DNA of 64,000 nucleotides from Acetobacterium fimetarium (lineage in GTDB: Bacteria; Bacillota; Clostridia; Eubacteriales; Eubacteriaceae): NCBI RefSeq assembly GCF_014284475.1, contig NZ_WJBC01000014.1:1-64000 (forward strand). Reading direction: 5' to 3'. A model generated the notes under the pieces. That model was given only the letters and a program-made list of their open reading frames with translations, made no database searches and had not been told where the DNA came from. This document shows positions 48,694 through 57,784 of the stretch, one piece after another. The position numbers were made by a program, and so were the translations under genes. The stretch's first letter is position 1. Each line of letters starts with the position of its first letter.

Positions 48694-49755
48694 TTAGTTT
48701 GTTTCTGGCAGGGTTGACAACTTTTCGAGAATTTCTCTGGCGGCACTTTCATCGGTGATCAGCACCATATTCTCACGCACACGGCTGATTGCAATAATTG
48801 CTTCCGCTTTCGAAACACCGCCGGCTACAGCGATGGTATGGGGGATCTTTTTGAAGTTTTCAATGCCGACACCAATGGTGCTTGAGGGCGAAACAACTTC
48901 TCCGTTGATATCAAAATAGTGACCGAAGGCCTCGGCAACCGCCCCTTTTTCCAGGATTTCCCGCTTATCGGCAGAATTCAGGTTACGCCAGTCGGCCAGT
49001 ACATCGGCACGGCCCAGTCCGAAAATAAAGATGTCGATTTCATCCATCTTATCGAAAACCCGTTTGATTTCAGGATAGTCTTTTAAAGCCTCCAGCAGAC
49101 GCTGGTCGATATTGTCCGGCAGATGCAGCAGTTCATAATTTGAATGCAGCTTCAGCCCGATTTCCGCCACGACATTATTCGCCTGGGTTGAATGGCTTTT
49201 TCCGATCCCGCCCCGGGCCGGAATCACATAGACATCCGGGTAAAAGGCTTCCCGCATCTCGTCGGCTACAGCCGCGGTGCAGCTGCCCCCGGTGAGCGCC
49301 AGCGTATCCTTGTACTTCATGACGGATAAAACATATTTTGCTCCGGAACGTCCCATAAAACGAAGCACTTCATAATTCATATCCATGTCGCCGGGACAAA
49401 TGATTGCACGGCGTAAATGAAGCTTGTCCATCAGCACCTGTTCCAGTTGTTCAAGGCCATTATAGGCATAGAGCAGATTCTTCAGTTTCAGCAGCGCTTC
49501 TTCGCCTGCTTTTGTAATTACTACCCCTTGCCGCTCGACTGAAACAAGTTTTTGCTTCTGAAAAAAATCAATTTCATTTCGCACCTGGCGTTCGCTCATG
49601 TCCAGAACAAAAGCCAGATTTCTTCGTCCAATGGGCTGCTCACTGCTGATCGTTGACAAAATATTGTAACGCATTTCAATAAGACGATTCACTTCTGGCA
49701 CAACAAGCTCCTGGAGCTCGATCACTTCTTTGCTGATTTTTATTTGGTTTGTCAC
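48694..49755 (-). CDS. cggR: Central glycolytic genes regulator CggR (SorC/DeoR-type)
   Basis: Repressor of the gap operon, released by fructose-1,6-bisphosphate in Bacillus. I place the start at GTG 49755 (MTNQIKISKEVIELQELVVPEVNRL), which follows AAAGGTGAT; an ATG nine codons upstream is possible but its ribosome site is poor. The 353-residue protein has a winged-helix HTH (NILSTISSEQPIGRRNLAFVLDMSERQVRNEIDFF) and the SorC sugar-binding domain (CPGDMDMNYEVLRFMG, LTGGSCTAAVADEM, PARGGIGKSHSTQANNVVAEIG, FGLGRAD). It heads the cggR-gap-pgk-tpiA-gpmI-secG operon. A palindrome at 49792-49806 next to its promoter is the likely autoregulatory site. Confidence 0.93.
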   Translation of the reverse strand: MTNQIKISKEVIELQELVVPEVNRLIEMRYNILSTISSEQPIGRRNLAFVLDMSERQVRNEIDFFQKQKLVSVERQGVVITKAGEEALLKLKNLLYAYNGLEQLEQVLMDKLHLRRAIICPGDMDMNYEVLRFMGRSGAKYVLSVMKYKDTLALTGGSCTAAVADEMREAFYPDVYVIPARGGIGKSHSTQANNVVAEIGLKLHSNYELLHLPDNIDQRLLEALKDYPEIKRVFDKMDEIDIFIFGLGRADVLADWRNLNSADKREILEKGAVAEAFGHYFDINGEVVSPSSTIGVGIENFKKIPHTIAVAGGVSKAEAIIAISRVRENMVLITDESAAREILEKLSTLPETN

Positions 49756-49791
49756 AGAATCACCTTTCCTTCGAAAACGCATACTCACTTT

Positions 49792-49840
49792 TGTCCCACT
49801 GGGACATTTTGATTATACATCATCTCTATTATAAAAACAA
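49792..49840 (-). promoter_or_regulatory. cggR operon promoter and CggR operator
   Basis: Minus-strand TTGTTT (49835-49840), 17-bp spacer, TATAAT (49812-49817), then TGTCCCAGTGGGACA (49792-49806), a perfect 7-bp inverted repeat at the start-site region. The GGGAC/GTCCC half-sites resemble the Bacillus CggR operator, but only one pair is seen here, not a tandem. Confidence 0.8.
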
Positions 49841-49861
49841 GTTAAAAAAAGAGCCGCTCAA

Positions 49862-49957
49862 AAAACAACGATACCGGCCAATTGTCCACTTGTTGCAGGC
49901 ACCGGGGCTGCCCCCAGGCTGCAACATAATCGTGCAATGGCCGGTATGATTTTACGC
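49862..49957. repeat. Palindromic element upstream of cggR, related to family B
   Basis: Outer arms ATACCGGCCAATTG (49870-49883) and CAATGGCCGGTAT, inner arms TTGTTGCAG and CTGCAACA, GC-rich centre CCGGGGCTGCCCCCAGG. The layout is that of family B (terminal arms, Gly/Cys-rich centre) but the sequence has diverged. No T-run follows. Confidence 0.6.
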
Positions 49958-50022
49958 CGACTGGCTATTTAATTGTCCAAAGGTGCCGCTCACGAACACC
50001 CGCCGCTTTTTTCACTACTGTC

Positions 50023-51441
50023 TCAATGATATTCTTTTCGCTTGGATGATGGTTGAATCATCAGCGCTTCCCGATATTTGGCAACCGTCCGCCTGGCCAC
50101 ATTGAGATTTTTGTCCTGCAGCATTTCCGAAATTTTCTGATCGCTCAACGGCTTTTGCTTATCTTCGCCGCCGATCATTTCCTTGATGAAACGCTTGATC
50201 GCATCGGAAGACTTATCCTCATCGCCCTGGGCATAGCCACGCTTGAAGAAAAACTTCAGCGCAAAAGTCCCCTTCGGCGTTTGGATATATTTGCCATGAA
50301 TGGCGCGGCTTACCGTTGATTCATGCACCTCAACCATCTCCGCAACAGCCTTCAGGGTCAGCGGCCGCAATTCCTCCACGCCTTCAAAAAAGAAATTACG
50401 CTGATACTGGGCAATTGCCTCAATCACTTTTTTAATCGTGTCCCGTCGCTGCTCGATACTTTTAATCAGAAAGTTAGCACCGTCCAGTTTCTTTTCAAGG
50501 TATACCCGTATTTCATCGTTTTTTTGCGAATTTTTCAGCAGACTTCTGTAGTAATTGTTGATCCTTAGCCGTGGTGCCGCTGCTTCATTGATTTTGACCA
50601 CCAATTCCCCATCCACGATTTCAATGCTTCCATCCGGAATCACATAGGAGACTCCCTCAAAACAGGAAAACTCACGGCCCGGTTTGGGTTCGAGCGTCTT
50701 GATGACTTCCTTGAATTCATAGACTTCTTCTACTGAAAGCCCGGTTGCCTGGGCAATGCGCTTAAATTGATTCTCCGCCAGCGCCATCAGCTGATTCCTG
50801 ATGATGTCGAGAAAGACTTCATCATCATCATAGCCCATCTGGCGCAACTGAATAAGCAGACATTCTACAATATTCCGCGCTCCGACCCCGGCGGGATCAA
50901 ACCCCTGAATGATTTCGATCACCCTGGCGACCAGTTCTTCATCCACACCCAGAATGTCTATGATGTAGTTTTCATCAACAATCAGATAGCCGTTGTCATC
51001 AATGCAGTCAATCAGGTAGTCCCCGGCCAGTCTTTCTTTTTCACTCAGTGTCTGTGCCAGCAGTCCGAACTGCAGGTGCAGATACTCGCTGAGGGTCTGC
51101 GCATTCGAAGAGAATTTCTCAAAACCGTATTCTTCATCCGGATCAGGACTGCTCTGCGCCTGTCCCCGGTATTCAGAAACTTCCATGCTCTGAAAATACT
51201 CATCCCACCGCACGTCCTCTTTCTGCGACACTTCTTCTTTAACCGTCTCCTCATGAGCAGGAGCCGCTTCTTTCTGCGAATCCTCATTGTGCTCCAGAAC
51301 CGGATTCTCCAGCATCTCGTTTTCAATGAGACTGTTCAATTCAATTGCTGTCAACTGAAGAATTTCAATGGACTGACGCATTTCCTGCGTCATGATCAGT
51401 TTCTGACTCTGGCTTATATTTAAATCAAATTTCAAATCCAT
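50023..51441 (-). CDS. rpoN: RNA polymerase sigma-54 factor
   Basis: Alternative sigma factor that needs an AAA+ enhancer-binding activator. The 472-residue protein shows region I (MDLKFDLNISQSQKLIMTQEMRQSIEILQLTAIEL, Gln/Leu-rich), an acidic region II (about 65-115), the core-binding domain, a C-terminal HTH (LTLKAVAEMVEVHESTVSRAIHGKYIQTPKGTFALKFFF) and the RpoN box ARRTVAKYREAL near the end. All domains are complete. AGGTGG lies seven bases before the ATG. No enhancer-binding protein is encoded in this window, so its regulon here cannot be told. It is separated from trxB by a terminator. Confidence 0.95.
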   Translation of the reverse strand: MDLKFDLNISQSQKLIMTQEMRQSIEILQLTAIELNSLIENEMLENPVLEHNEDSQKEAAPAHEETVKEEVSQKEDVRWDEYFQSMEVSEYRGQAQSSPDPDEEYGFEKFSSNAQTLSEYLHLQFGLLAQTLSEKERLAGDYLIDCIDDNGYLIVDENYIIDILGVDEELVARVIEIIQGFDPAGVGARNIVECLLIQLRQMGYDDDEVFLDIIRNQLMALAENQFKRIAQATGLSVEEVYEFKEVIKTLEPKPGREFSCFEGVSYVIPDGSIEIVDGELVVKINEAAAPRLRINNYYRSLLKNSQKNDEIRVYLEKKLDGANFLIKSIEQRRDTIKKVIEAIAQYQRNFFFEGVEELRPLTLKAVAEMVEVHESTVSRAIHGKYIQTPKGTFALKFFFKRGYAQGDEDKSSDAIKRFIKEMIGGEDKQKPLSDQKISEMLQDKNLNVARRTVAKYREALMIQPSSKRKEYH

Positions 51442-51470
51442 TTTTTAACCACCTGGTTATTTCTTCCAAT

Positions 51471-51498
51471 AAAATAAAGACCAACTTTCGTTGGTCTT
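51471..51498 (-). terminator. Terminator after trxB
   Basis: AAGACCAAC / GTTGGTCTT stem (51477-51485 and 51490-51498) then TTTATTTT on the minus strand. Confidence 0.88.
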
Positions 51499-51512
51499 CA
51501 TTTTATCATATG

Positions 51513-52430
51513 CTACTTAAGTTCTTCAACAAATTTAATCACATTGACAGCCGCAATTGCGCCGTCGGCGACCGCCGTCACCACCTGCCTTAGCGATTTT
51601 TTTCTCACGTCGCCGGCAGCAAATATTCCCGGTATATTCGTGTGCATTTCTTCATCCGTGATCAGGTAATCCCTGGCATCCCGTTCGAGGTAGCCCACAA
51701 AAGGTTCCGTGTTTGGTTTCTGGCCGACAAAGACAAATACCCCGTCAAAGGGAACTTCTGTGGTTGCGCCAGTCTTGACGTTTCTGACGACAACCGCTTC
51801 AACCAGACCGTTTCCCTTTATTTCCTCAACCACCGAATCCAGGATCATGCTGATCTTTTCATTGTCCCGGATTCGCTGCTGCAGAATCTTGGCGCCCCGA
51901 AGCTCATCACGACGATGAATAATGACCACTTCTTTGGCGAATTTCGTCAGATACAAAGACTCTTCCAGGGCCGTATCGCCGCCACCGACGACGGCAACTT
52001 TCAGGCCGCGGAAAAAATTCGCATCGCAGGTCGCACAGTAGGACACACCCATGCCTCTCAATTCCTTTTCACCTTTGCAGCCAATCATTTTGGGCTCGGC
52101 GCCGGTGGCTACAATCAGCGTTTGAGTCGCCAGTGTTCCAGAATCCGTTTCGACCAAGAAGCCGCTGTCCGTTTTGGTAAAGGAGAGATAGGTGCGCGTC
52201 GAAAACTCCACCCCGAATGCCACGCACTGTTCCCGCATCCGTTCAGTGAGACTGGGTCCGGTACTGCCGGCAGGGGCGCCCGGATAATTTTCGATATCCC
52301 AGCTGGTTGCAATCTGTCCGCCGATTCCGCCTTTTTCAATAATCAACACCTTCAGTGCGCCCCGCGCCGCATAAACCCCCGCACACAAGCCCGCCGGCCC
52401 CGCACCGATTATTATCGTATCATAACTCAT
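51513..52430 (-). CDS. trxB: Thioredoxin-disulfide reductase
   Basis: Flavoprotein that reduces thioredoxin with NAD(P)H. From ATG 52430 (MSYDTIIIGAGPAGLCAGVYAAR, eight bases after AGAGG) it is 305 residues. The FAD motif GAGPAG is at the N-terminus, the redox-active CATC in GVSYCATCDANFF lies near 133-136, the second nucleotide motif VVGGGDTALEESLYL follows, and GIFAAGDVRKKSLRQVVTAVADGAIAA is at the end. No HRRDE-to-basic change in the cofactor loop is seen (VIIHRRDELRGAK, which favours NADPH). No thioredoxin gene is adjacent; ferredoxin-type activity is not indicated. Confidence 0.94.
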   Translation of the reverse strand: MSYDTIIIGAGPAGLCAGVYAARGALKVLIIEKGGIGGQIATSWDIENYPGAPAGSTGPSLTERMREQCVAFGVEFSTRTYLSFTKTDSGFLVETDSGTLATQTLIVATGAEPKMIGCKGEKELRGMGVSYCATCDANFFRGLKVAVVGGGDTALEESLYLTKFAKEVVIIHRRDELRGAKILQQRIRDNEKISMILDSVVEEIKGNGLVEAVVVRNVKTGATTEVPFDGVFVFVGQKPNTEPFVGYLERDARDYLITDEEMHTNIPGIFAAGDVRKKSLRQVVTAVADGAIAAVNVIKFVEELK

Positions 52431-52454
52431 AAAAACACCTCTCACTCGTATAAT

Positions 52455-52590
52455 TACTACCGTTGGTTTTGTTGCCGGTTTGCGCGAATCAATTTGTACA
52501 CTGTACGGCGGACAGTCTATCGACTGTTCGCCTACACGTTACCAAATTGATTGCGGAAACCGACAGCAAAACTACTACTGTTCGAATCTT
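52455..52590. repeat. Repeat family A copy between fliJ and trxB
   Basis: Core CACTGTACGGCGGACAGTC...GACTGTTCGCCTACACG with outer arms GCGCGAATCAATTTG and CAAATTGATTGCGGAAAC. Same orientation as the two leu operon copies. The terminal ATTGCGAAA ends are not clear in this copy. Confidence 0.8.
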
Positions 52591-52618
52591 CAATCTTTCT
52601 CAATAACAAACGTTTCCA

Positions 52619-53068
52619 TCAGCGCTGATTTTTGATCAGGTTGCTGTTGCTGATGAACTCTTCGATTTCTTTTTCAGACTCTTTGAGCATTTCTTTTTTG
52701 TATTCGTCAAATTGATTCTCTTTAACAATTTCCAGCGACCGTGTTTCCAGCTTCAGATTCTTCACGACTTCAATCTGAAGATCGATTTTCGCGGTGATTA
52801 CGTCGATTCTCTTTTCCACGATCGCAATCTGTTCCTTCAGAAACGACATATAATGAATGTAAACCTGACAGGCGGTGGGCGTAATGGAGGCCGCCATATC
52901 TTTTTCATAATTCGCCTGGCACTTATCCCGCTGATCTTCCAGATCCAGCATTTTATCCATTTCTTCACTCAACTGCCGGGTCAGACTGCCCATGATCATC
53001 ATTTCATTTTCCAGGTTCTGGTCTTTGTAGGAAAGAAGCTTTCCCAGCTGAAATTGAAACTTTTTCAT
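52619..53068 (-). CDS. fliJ: Flagellar export chaperone FliJ
   Basis: Soluble coiled-coil component of the flagellar export ATPase complex that links FliI to the gate protein FlhA. The 149-residue protein starts MKKFQFQLGKLLSYKDQNLE, the usual FliJ beginning (F-x-L-x-K-L-L-x-Y-K), and is almost entirely helical with long heptad stretches (IAVVEKRIDVITAKIDLQIEVVKNLKLE). The assignment rests on this pattern and on position: its ATG overlaps the stop of fliI by four bases (ATGA), implying translational coupling. It is the last gene of this block before a repeat A element. Confidence 0.85.
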   Translation of the reverse strand: MKKFQFQLGKLLSYKDQNLENEMMIMGSLTRQLSEEMDKMLDLEDQRDKCQANYEKDMAASITPTACQVYIHYMSFLKEQIAIVEKRIDVITAKIDLQIEVVKNLKLETRSLEIVKENQFDEYKKEMLKESEKEIEEFISNSNLIKNQR

Positions 53069-54369
53069 AAGACAGCCTTCTTCATTGATTCAATACTTTC
53101 CGCAAGCAGACATTTTTCATGTACCTGCTGCTGCAGAAATTTATTGATTCCGTCAATTTTTTTAATGGCGACATCAAGGGCCGGATTACTGCCGCTTTTA
53201 TACGCGCCAATACTGACTAGATCATAATTGGTGTCATAAACCGACATCATATTGCGCATTTTGGAGGCCGCTACCAGTTGATCCTTGTCCGCAATATTGG
53301 ACATCAGCCGGCTGACGCTGCTTAAAACATCAATGGCCGGATAATGATTTCGGGAGGCAATTTTTCGGGACAGCACAATGTGCCCGTCAATGATCCCTCT
53401 GACGGTATCAGCCACCGGTTCGTTCATATCATCGCCCTCGACCAGAACCGTGTAAATACCGGTGATCGAGCCGGTATTGAAATTTCCGCTGCGTTCAAGC
53501 AGCTTCGGCATCATGGCATAAATCGACGGTGTGTATCCCCTGGCAACCGGCGGTTCACCCGTAGCCAGACCGATTTCCCGCTGTGCCATGGCAAATCGTG
53601 TTAATGAGTCCATCATCAGCAGCACATCATTGCCCTGATCCTTGAAATACTCCGCAATAGTGGTTGCCGTCAGAGCACATTTCATGCGCTGCATCGGCGG
53701 CTGATCAGAGGTGGCAACCACGAGCACCGATCGTTCCAGCCCTTCTTTGCCCAGATCGTTTTCCAGAAACTGCCGCACTTCTCGGCCTCTTTCGCCAACC
53801 AGAGCAATCACATTGACCTGCGTTTTTACATTTCTGGCAATCATGCCCATGAGGGTGCTTTTACCAACACCGCTCCCAGCAAAGATTCCCATTCTCTGTC
53901 CTTTGCCAATGGTCAGCAAGCCGTCGATAGCCTTGACGCCAAATTCCAAAACTTCTTCAATCGGCGGCCGTGACAGCGGATTAGCGCCGCTGCTCTGAAT
54001 CTCATAGGGCACGCAATCCTCAATCGGCCCTTCACCATCAATGGGTTCCCCCATTGCATTGACGACTCTGCCGATCATGTTTTGAGACACACCGATCTTA
54101 AGCGTCGATCCGGTTGGTTCAACAATATTCCCGAAACTGATGCCATCCGCTTCTTCGTAGGGCATCAGCAGCACTTTATTGCCGCGGAATCCGACCACTT
54201 CCGCCAGAATAAAATTCTCCGCATTGGAATCAAATATTTTGCACAAATCACCGATGCTGCATTCCGGTCCAACCGATTCGATCATCATGCCGACGACCTT
54301 TTCAATTTTCCCAAAATAATGATAGGTTTCAGCGCGACGAATCGCTTTGCAAATCTTCGCTCTATCCAT
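53065..54369 (-). CDS. fliI: Flagellum-specific ATPase FliI
   Basis: F1-like ATPase energising flagellar protein export. The 434-residue protein has Walker A GIFAGSGVGKSTLMG (near 165), ALVGERGREVRQFLENDLG, Walker B LLMMDSLTRFAMAQREIGLATGEPP and the FliI/YscN-type TRGYTPSIYAMMPKLLERSGN. Length is standard. It overlaps fliJ and follows fliH by about 13 bp, forming the HIJ export complex genes in order. Confidence 0.96.
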   Translation of the reverse strand: MDRAKICKAIRRAETYHYFGKIEKVVGMMIESVGPECSIGDLCKIFDSNAENFILAEVVGFRGNKVLLMPYEEADGISFGNIVEPTGSTLKIGVSQNMIGRVVNAMGEPIDGEGPIEDCVPYEIQSSGANPLSRPPIEEVLEFGVKAIDGLLTIGKGQRMGIFAGSGVGKSTLMGMIARNVKTQVNVIALVGERGREVRQFLENDLGKEGLERSVLVVATSDQPPMQRMKCALTATTIAEYFKDQGNDVLLMMDSLTRFAMAQREIGLATGEPPVARGYTPSIYAMMPKLLERSGNFNTGSITGIYTVLVEGDDMNEPVADTVRGIIDGHIVLSRKIASRNHYPAIDVLSSVSRLMSNIADKDQLVAASKMRNMMSVYDTNYDLVSIGAYKSGSNPALDVAIKKIDGINKFLQQQVHEKCLLAESIESMKKAVL

Positions 54370-54382
54370 TTAAAGCCTCCAA

Positions 54383-55174
54383 CTAAGAATTTTCCTGAAT
54401 TGTTTTGTTCAGCTGCTGAAGCTGTACTGGCAGACTCATATCAATTACCGCATCATCGGTTTCCACCATGATCTTATCATCTTCTCTCATGATGATCACC
54501 TTGGATTTATTGGATAGTTTTTTTATCTTTTCTACGATTTCCTTGGTTACATGAAAATCGATGGTTTTATGACTCTCCGACAAATAGATTTTCAGTCCAA
54601 CATCATCGCCGTGAATCACCTCATCAAAAATTTTCAGAAAGACATCATTGTCCTCCTGAATCTGCTGTCGCATTATTTTTCTTGAGATTTCAAAAGCAAT
54701 TGCCAGTAAATCCGCTTCCTGGCTTTCCAGCGCCACCTGCCGCTCCTGGTTCATACAGTCAATGACTTCCCTGATCTCCTGCAGTCCCAACTCGGCTTCT
54801 GCGGCCGCCGCTCTGAGCCCTTCCTGGCGGCCTTCTTCCAGTCCCAGCCGGAGCCCTTCATCATAACCGGTGGCATAGCCCTCTTGATAGCCAAGCTCCT
54901 CAGATTTCTGCTTGATCTCCTCGCTGCTTTTTAATGCACTCTTGACCAGGTCATTGGCTTTTCGCAGCGCTTCGGCATTTTTGAATTCGTTCAGCCGGTT
55001 CTCCTGGGCCTGCGTCAATTCCCCGTTTGCCTGAGCCTGTTCGATTTGATCCTTTTCCTGGGTTTGCTCATCTGATTGAACACTTGTTCTTTCGTCCTGC
55101 AGATTGTTTTCTGACGGTTTTTTTATGGATACCATCTCCTGGGTAACCCATTTAGCCTTAACAATACTAGACAA
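54383..55174 (-). CDS. fliH: Flagellar assembly protein FliH
   Basis: Peripheral stalk-like regulator of FliI. The 263-residue protein has a charged, Gln/Glu-rich N-terminal half, then the FliH signature of Gly-x3-Gly repeats (GYQEGYATGYDEGLRLGLEEGRQEG, about 115-140), a helix, and the C-terminal FliI-binding domain (FEISRKIMRQQIQEDNDVFLKIFDEVI, IMREDDKIMVETDDAVIDMSLPVQL). The start is a TTG overlapping the fliG stop by eight bases, with AAAGGA eight bases upstream. Position between fliG and fliI supports the call. Confidence 0.9.
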   Translation of the reverse strand: MSSIVKAKWVTQEMVSIKKPSENNLQDERTSVQSDEQTQEKDQIEQAQANGELTQAQENRLNEFKNAEALRKANDLVKSALKSSEEIKQKSEELGYQEGYATGYDEGLRLGLEEGRQEGLRAAAAEAELGLQEIREVIDCMNQERQVALESQEADLLAIAFEISRKIMRQQIQEDNDVFLKIFDEVIHGDDVGLKIYLSESHKTIDFHVTKEIVEKIKKLSNKSKVIIMREDDKIMVETDDAVIDMSLPVQLQQLNKTIQENS

Positions 55175-56183
55175 TAATCTCGTCCTTTCCGCCCTTGGAA
55201 GTTACAATTTCGCCTTCGTCTTCCAGTCTTCTGATCACGGACACGATCTTTTGTTGAGCTTCTTCAACATCACGCACCCTGACATTATGCAGGTATTCCA
55301 TCTCACTCTTAACGGTGTCGCCCATACGTTGGGACATGTTTTCGAAAATAATATCCGAAACGCCCTTGTTTGCACCTTTAAGCGCAATAGCCATTTCTTT
55401 TGTATCGATTTCCTGGAGGAATCGCTGAATTGACATTGGATCCAGAATGACGATGTCTTCGAATACAAACATCCGCTTTCTGATTTCCTCAGAAAGTTTG
55501 GCATCATTTTTACTGAGTTCATCAAAGATATATTTTTCAGTTCCTCGATCGATGTTGTTCATGATTTCAGCAATATAATTAATACCGCCGACTTCAAGCA
55601 GATCAAAGGAAACAACGGATTCGAATTTCCGTTCGAGAATGGTTTCGACCTGTCTGATGATCTCCGGCGAGGTTCGATCCATTTTGGCAATGCGCTCGAC
55701 AACATCCACCCGGATACTTTTGGGCAATTCGGAAATGACTGCCGACGCCTGGTCTGCTCGGGCATAAGATAACACCAGCGCTATGGTCTGCGGATGTTCA
55801 TTAATAATCATATTCATCAGATTCTTGTAATCAGCTTTTCGAATAAATTCAAACGCTTTTGTCCGCAGGGTTTTGGTCACTCGTTCTAAGAGGGCACCTC
55901 CCTGTTGGACACCAAACGCCTTTTCGAGGACATTCTTTGCATAGGTGACCCCACCTTCGACGTACACCTTCTGGGCGACGCAAAGGCCATAAAATTCATC
56001 GATAACCTGATCGGAGACATCCGGGGAAATACTCCCCTGTCGGGTGATCTCATAAGTTAGTATCTCAATTTCATCTTCACTCAAGTGCTTGTAGATACTC
56101 GAAGCGATATCTGCGCCAAGGGAAATGACCACTTGAGCGGCTTTTTGTCTTGGTGTTAAGCCTTCATCCATATTCGTTGACAT
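55167..56183 (-). CDS. fliG: Flagellar motor switch protein FliG
   Basis: Rotor protein that contacts MotA and carries torque and direction switching. The 338-residue protein shows N-terminal LTPRQKAAQVVISLGADIASSIYKHLSEDEIE, the middle domain NEHPQTIALVLSYARADQASAVISELP, and the C-terminal torque helix with charged residues (MFVFEDIVILDPMSIQRFLQEIDTKEMAIALKGA, then IFENMSQRMGDTVKSEMEYLHNVRVRDVEEAQQKIV). The start is uncertain: AAAGG abuts ATG 56183, while an ATG four codons later (56171) is 12 bases away. It follows fliF by 17 bp and its end overlaps fliH. Confidence 0.95.
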   Translation of the reverse strand: MSTNMDEGLTPRQKAAQVVISLGADIASSIYKHLSEDEIEILTYEITRQGSISPDVSDQVIDEFYGLCVAQKVYVEGGVTYAKNVLEKAFGVQQGGALLERVTKTLRTKAFEFIRKADYKNLMNMIINEHPQTIALVLSYARADQASAVISELPKSIRVDVVERIAKMDRTSPEIIRQVETILERKFESVVSFDLLEVGGINYIAEIMNNIDRGTEKYIFDELSKNDAKLSEEIRKRMFVFEDIVILDPMSIQRFLQEIDTKEMAIALKGANKGVSDIIFENMSQRMGDTVKSEMEYLHNVRVRDVEEAQQKIVSVIRRLEDEGEIVTSKGGKDEIIV

Positions 56184-56200
56184 CCTTTATTTAACACTAC

Positions 56201-57784
56201 TCATTCACTCTCATTTTTCAGCCATGATTTAAACAGCTGCGCCGCAATTTCCGGATTCATTTGTGCGAATTCTTTGACTTTTTCCTTTTTATCATCCTTC
56301 AGCGGTTTAATCGGTTCAATCGGTGGCACCGCCGAACCTTCCTCACCCGCCATCGCCGCAAACAGCTCGTCCGCTTCAGCTTCCTGACCCGGACCGAAAG
56401 AAGCCTCAAAGCCTTCACCTTTGACTTTCTTTTTCTTCCTGCCCCGCATCAGAATAAACATCAGAATCAGCAGCAGTAACAGAACCCCGCCGGCAATGCC
56501 GCCAAAAACAAGGATGTTTTGTGTGGTCAGACCGCCTTGCTGCTCCACTTCTACGTTGTCTTCTGTGCCTGCAAACTCGAAATTTCGAATCGTGACGTTT
56601 TCCGGCGCCACACCCGCGGCAAACGACACCAGCTGCACAAGGTTCTCGCGTTCCGTGGCATTCAGATCTTTCTGATCAATGGCAATCCCGATAGAAACAG
56701 CCTGAATCGCCGCATCGGTCTTTTCCGTCTGGGTGATTTCCTGACTGACTGAATAGGTTTTGTCTTCCGTAATGCCGGTGACGGTCCCGCCATTTGCCCT
56801 AGCATTTTGAGCATAGGTGGTCACATCGGTATTTCCGGTTGTGCCGGCAACGCCGCCGGTTGTCGTCGTTCCTCCCGACACATTCATCGTTGACGATTCC
56901 TGATTGACAACCCCGGTATTGTCCCCATCCGCCGATGGCGTGTAAGCCGTGGTTTCCTTCTTCATCGAATCGGTATTCAGAGTCGCCGTAACCGAAATTT
57001 TATATTGCGCCGGATCATAGGGGCCAGCCAGCACATTGTTCACTTTTTTCTTGATGTCATCTTCAACTTTTGAGGTTAATTCAATTTTCGAGTTAGTGCC
57101 ACCGCCTAATGTGGAAGCGCTTTTAACCAGATCATTGCCTTCCCCATCAGTTAATGCGATATTATCCTTTGAAAGGCCCGAAACAGACTTTGCGATCAAA
57201 TTCTGGATTCCCAGAACCTGGCTTTCGGTCAGTGTGGCCCCCTTATCTAAATGAATAATGACAGAAGCCGTTGTGTTTTCCGTCTCCTGCAAGTAAAATA
57301 CATTTTCAGTCGGCACTGAAATCGTGACAACCGCATCGCTGACGCCGTCCAGCGTTTTGATGCTCGCCGCAATTCTTTCCTGCAGCTGCATATTTTCATT
57401 TTGCTTTCTTTCATAATCGGTAGAAAGCATGCTATTGTTATCCTGGACCACATAATAACTCAAACCATTTTTGGGATAACCCGCTGATGCCAACTGCATC
57501 CTGACGGATGCTTCGTCCTGCTCCGGCACCGTAATATTGCCTTTGGAATCAAGCCGCACATCGACGCTCTTGTCCGCAAGCGCAGACATGATTTCCGTCG
57601 TTTCCGATTCCGTTAAGTTCTCGAAAAGCGGCACATAGGTTTTATGATTCAAGACGGCGGTCAACACCAGCGATCCAACCAGCACCAGTGCAACGACTCC
57701 AAAAACAATCAGCTTCGTTTTCTTTGAAGTGCTTGTCCATAATGTCTTTATTTTATTTAAAAAACTTTTAATTTGTTCATTCAT
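56201..57784 (-). CDS. fliF: Flagellar M-ring protein FliF
   Basis: Forms the MS-ring at the base of the flagellum. The 527-residue protein has an N-terminal membrane helix (IVFGVVALVLVGSLVLTAVL), the ring-building motifs (YVPLFENLTESETTEIMSAL, KNGLSYYVVQDNNSMLSTDYERKQNENMQLQERIAASIKTLDGV), a low-complexity Ser/Thr/Gly loop (about 290-345), a second helix (ILVFGGIAGGVLLLLLILMFILM near 435) and a cytoplasmic tail ending MNPEIAAQLFKSWLKNESE, the FliG-binding segment. GGAAG lies before the ATG. A 230-bp non-coding gap with a terminator separates it from fliE upstream. Confidence 0.95.
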   Translation of the reverse strand: MNEQIKSFLNKIKTLWTSTSKKTKLIVFGVVALVLVGSLVLTAVLNHKTYVPLFENLTESETTEIMSALADKSVDVRLDSKGNITVPEQDEASVRMQLASAGYPKNGLSYYVVQDNNSMLSTDYERKQNENMQLQERIAASIKTLDGVSDAVVTISVPTENVFYLQETENTTASVIIHLDKGATLTESQVLGIQNLIAKSVSGLSKDNIALTDGEGNDLVKSASTLGGGTNSKIELTSKVEDDIKKKVNNVLAGPYDPAQYKISVTATLNTDSMKKETTAYTPSADGDNTGVVNQESSTMNVSGGTTTTGGVAGTTGNTDVTTYAQNARANGGTVTGITEDKTYSVSQEITQTEKTDAAIQAVSIGIAIDQKDLNATERENLVQLVSFAAGVAPENVTIRNFEFAGTEDNVEVEQQGGLTTQNILVFGGIAGGVLLLLLILMFILMRGRKKKKVKGEGFEASFGPGQEAEADELFAAMAGEEGSAVPPIEPIKPLKDDKKEKVKEFAQMNPEIAAQLFKSWLKNESE

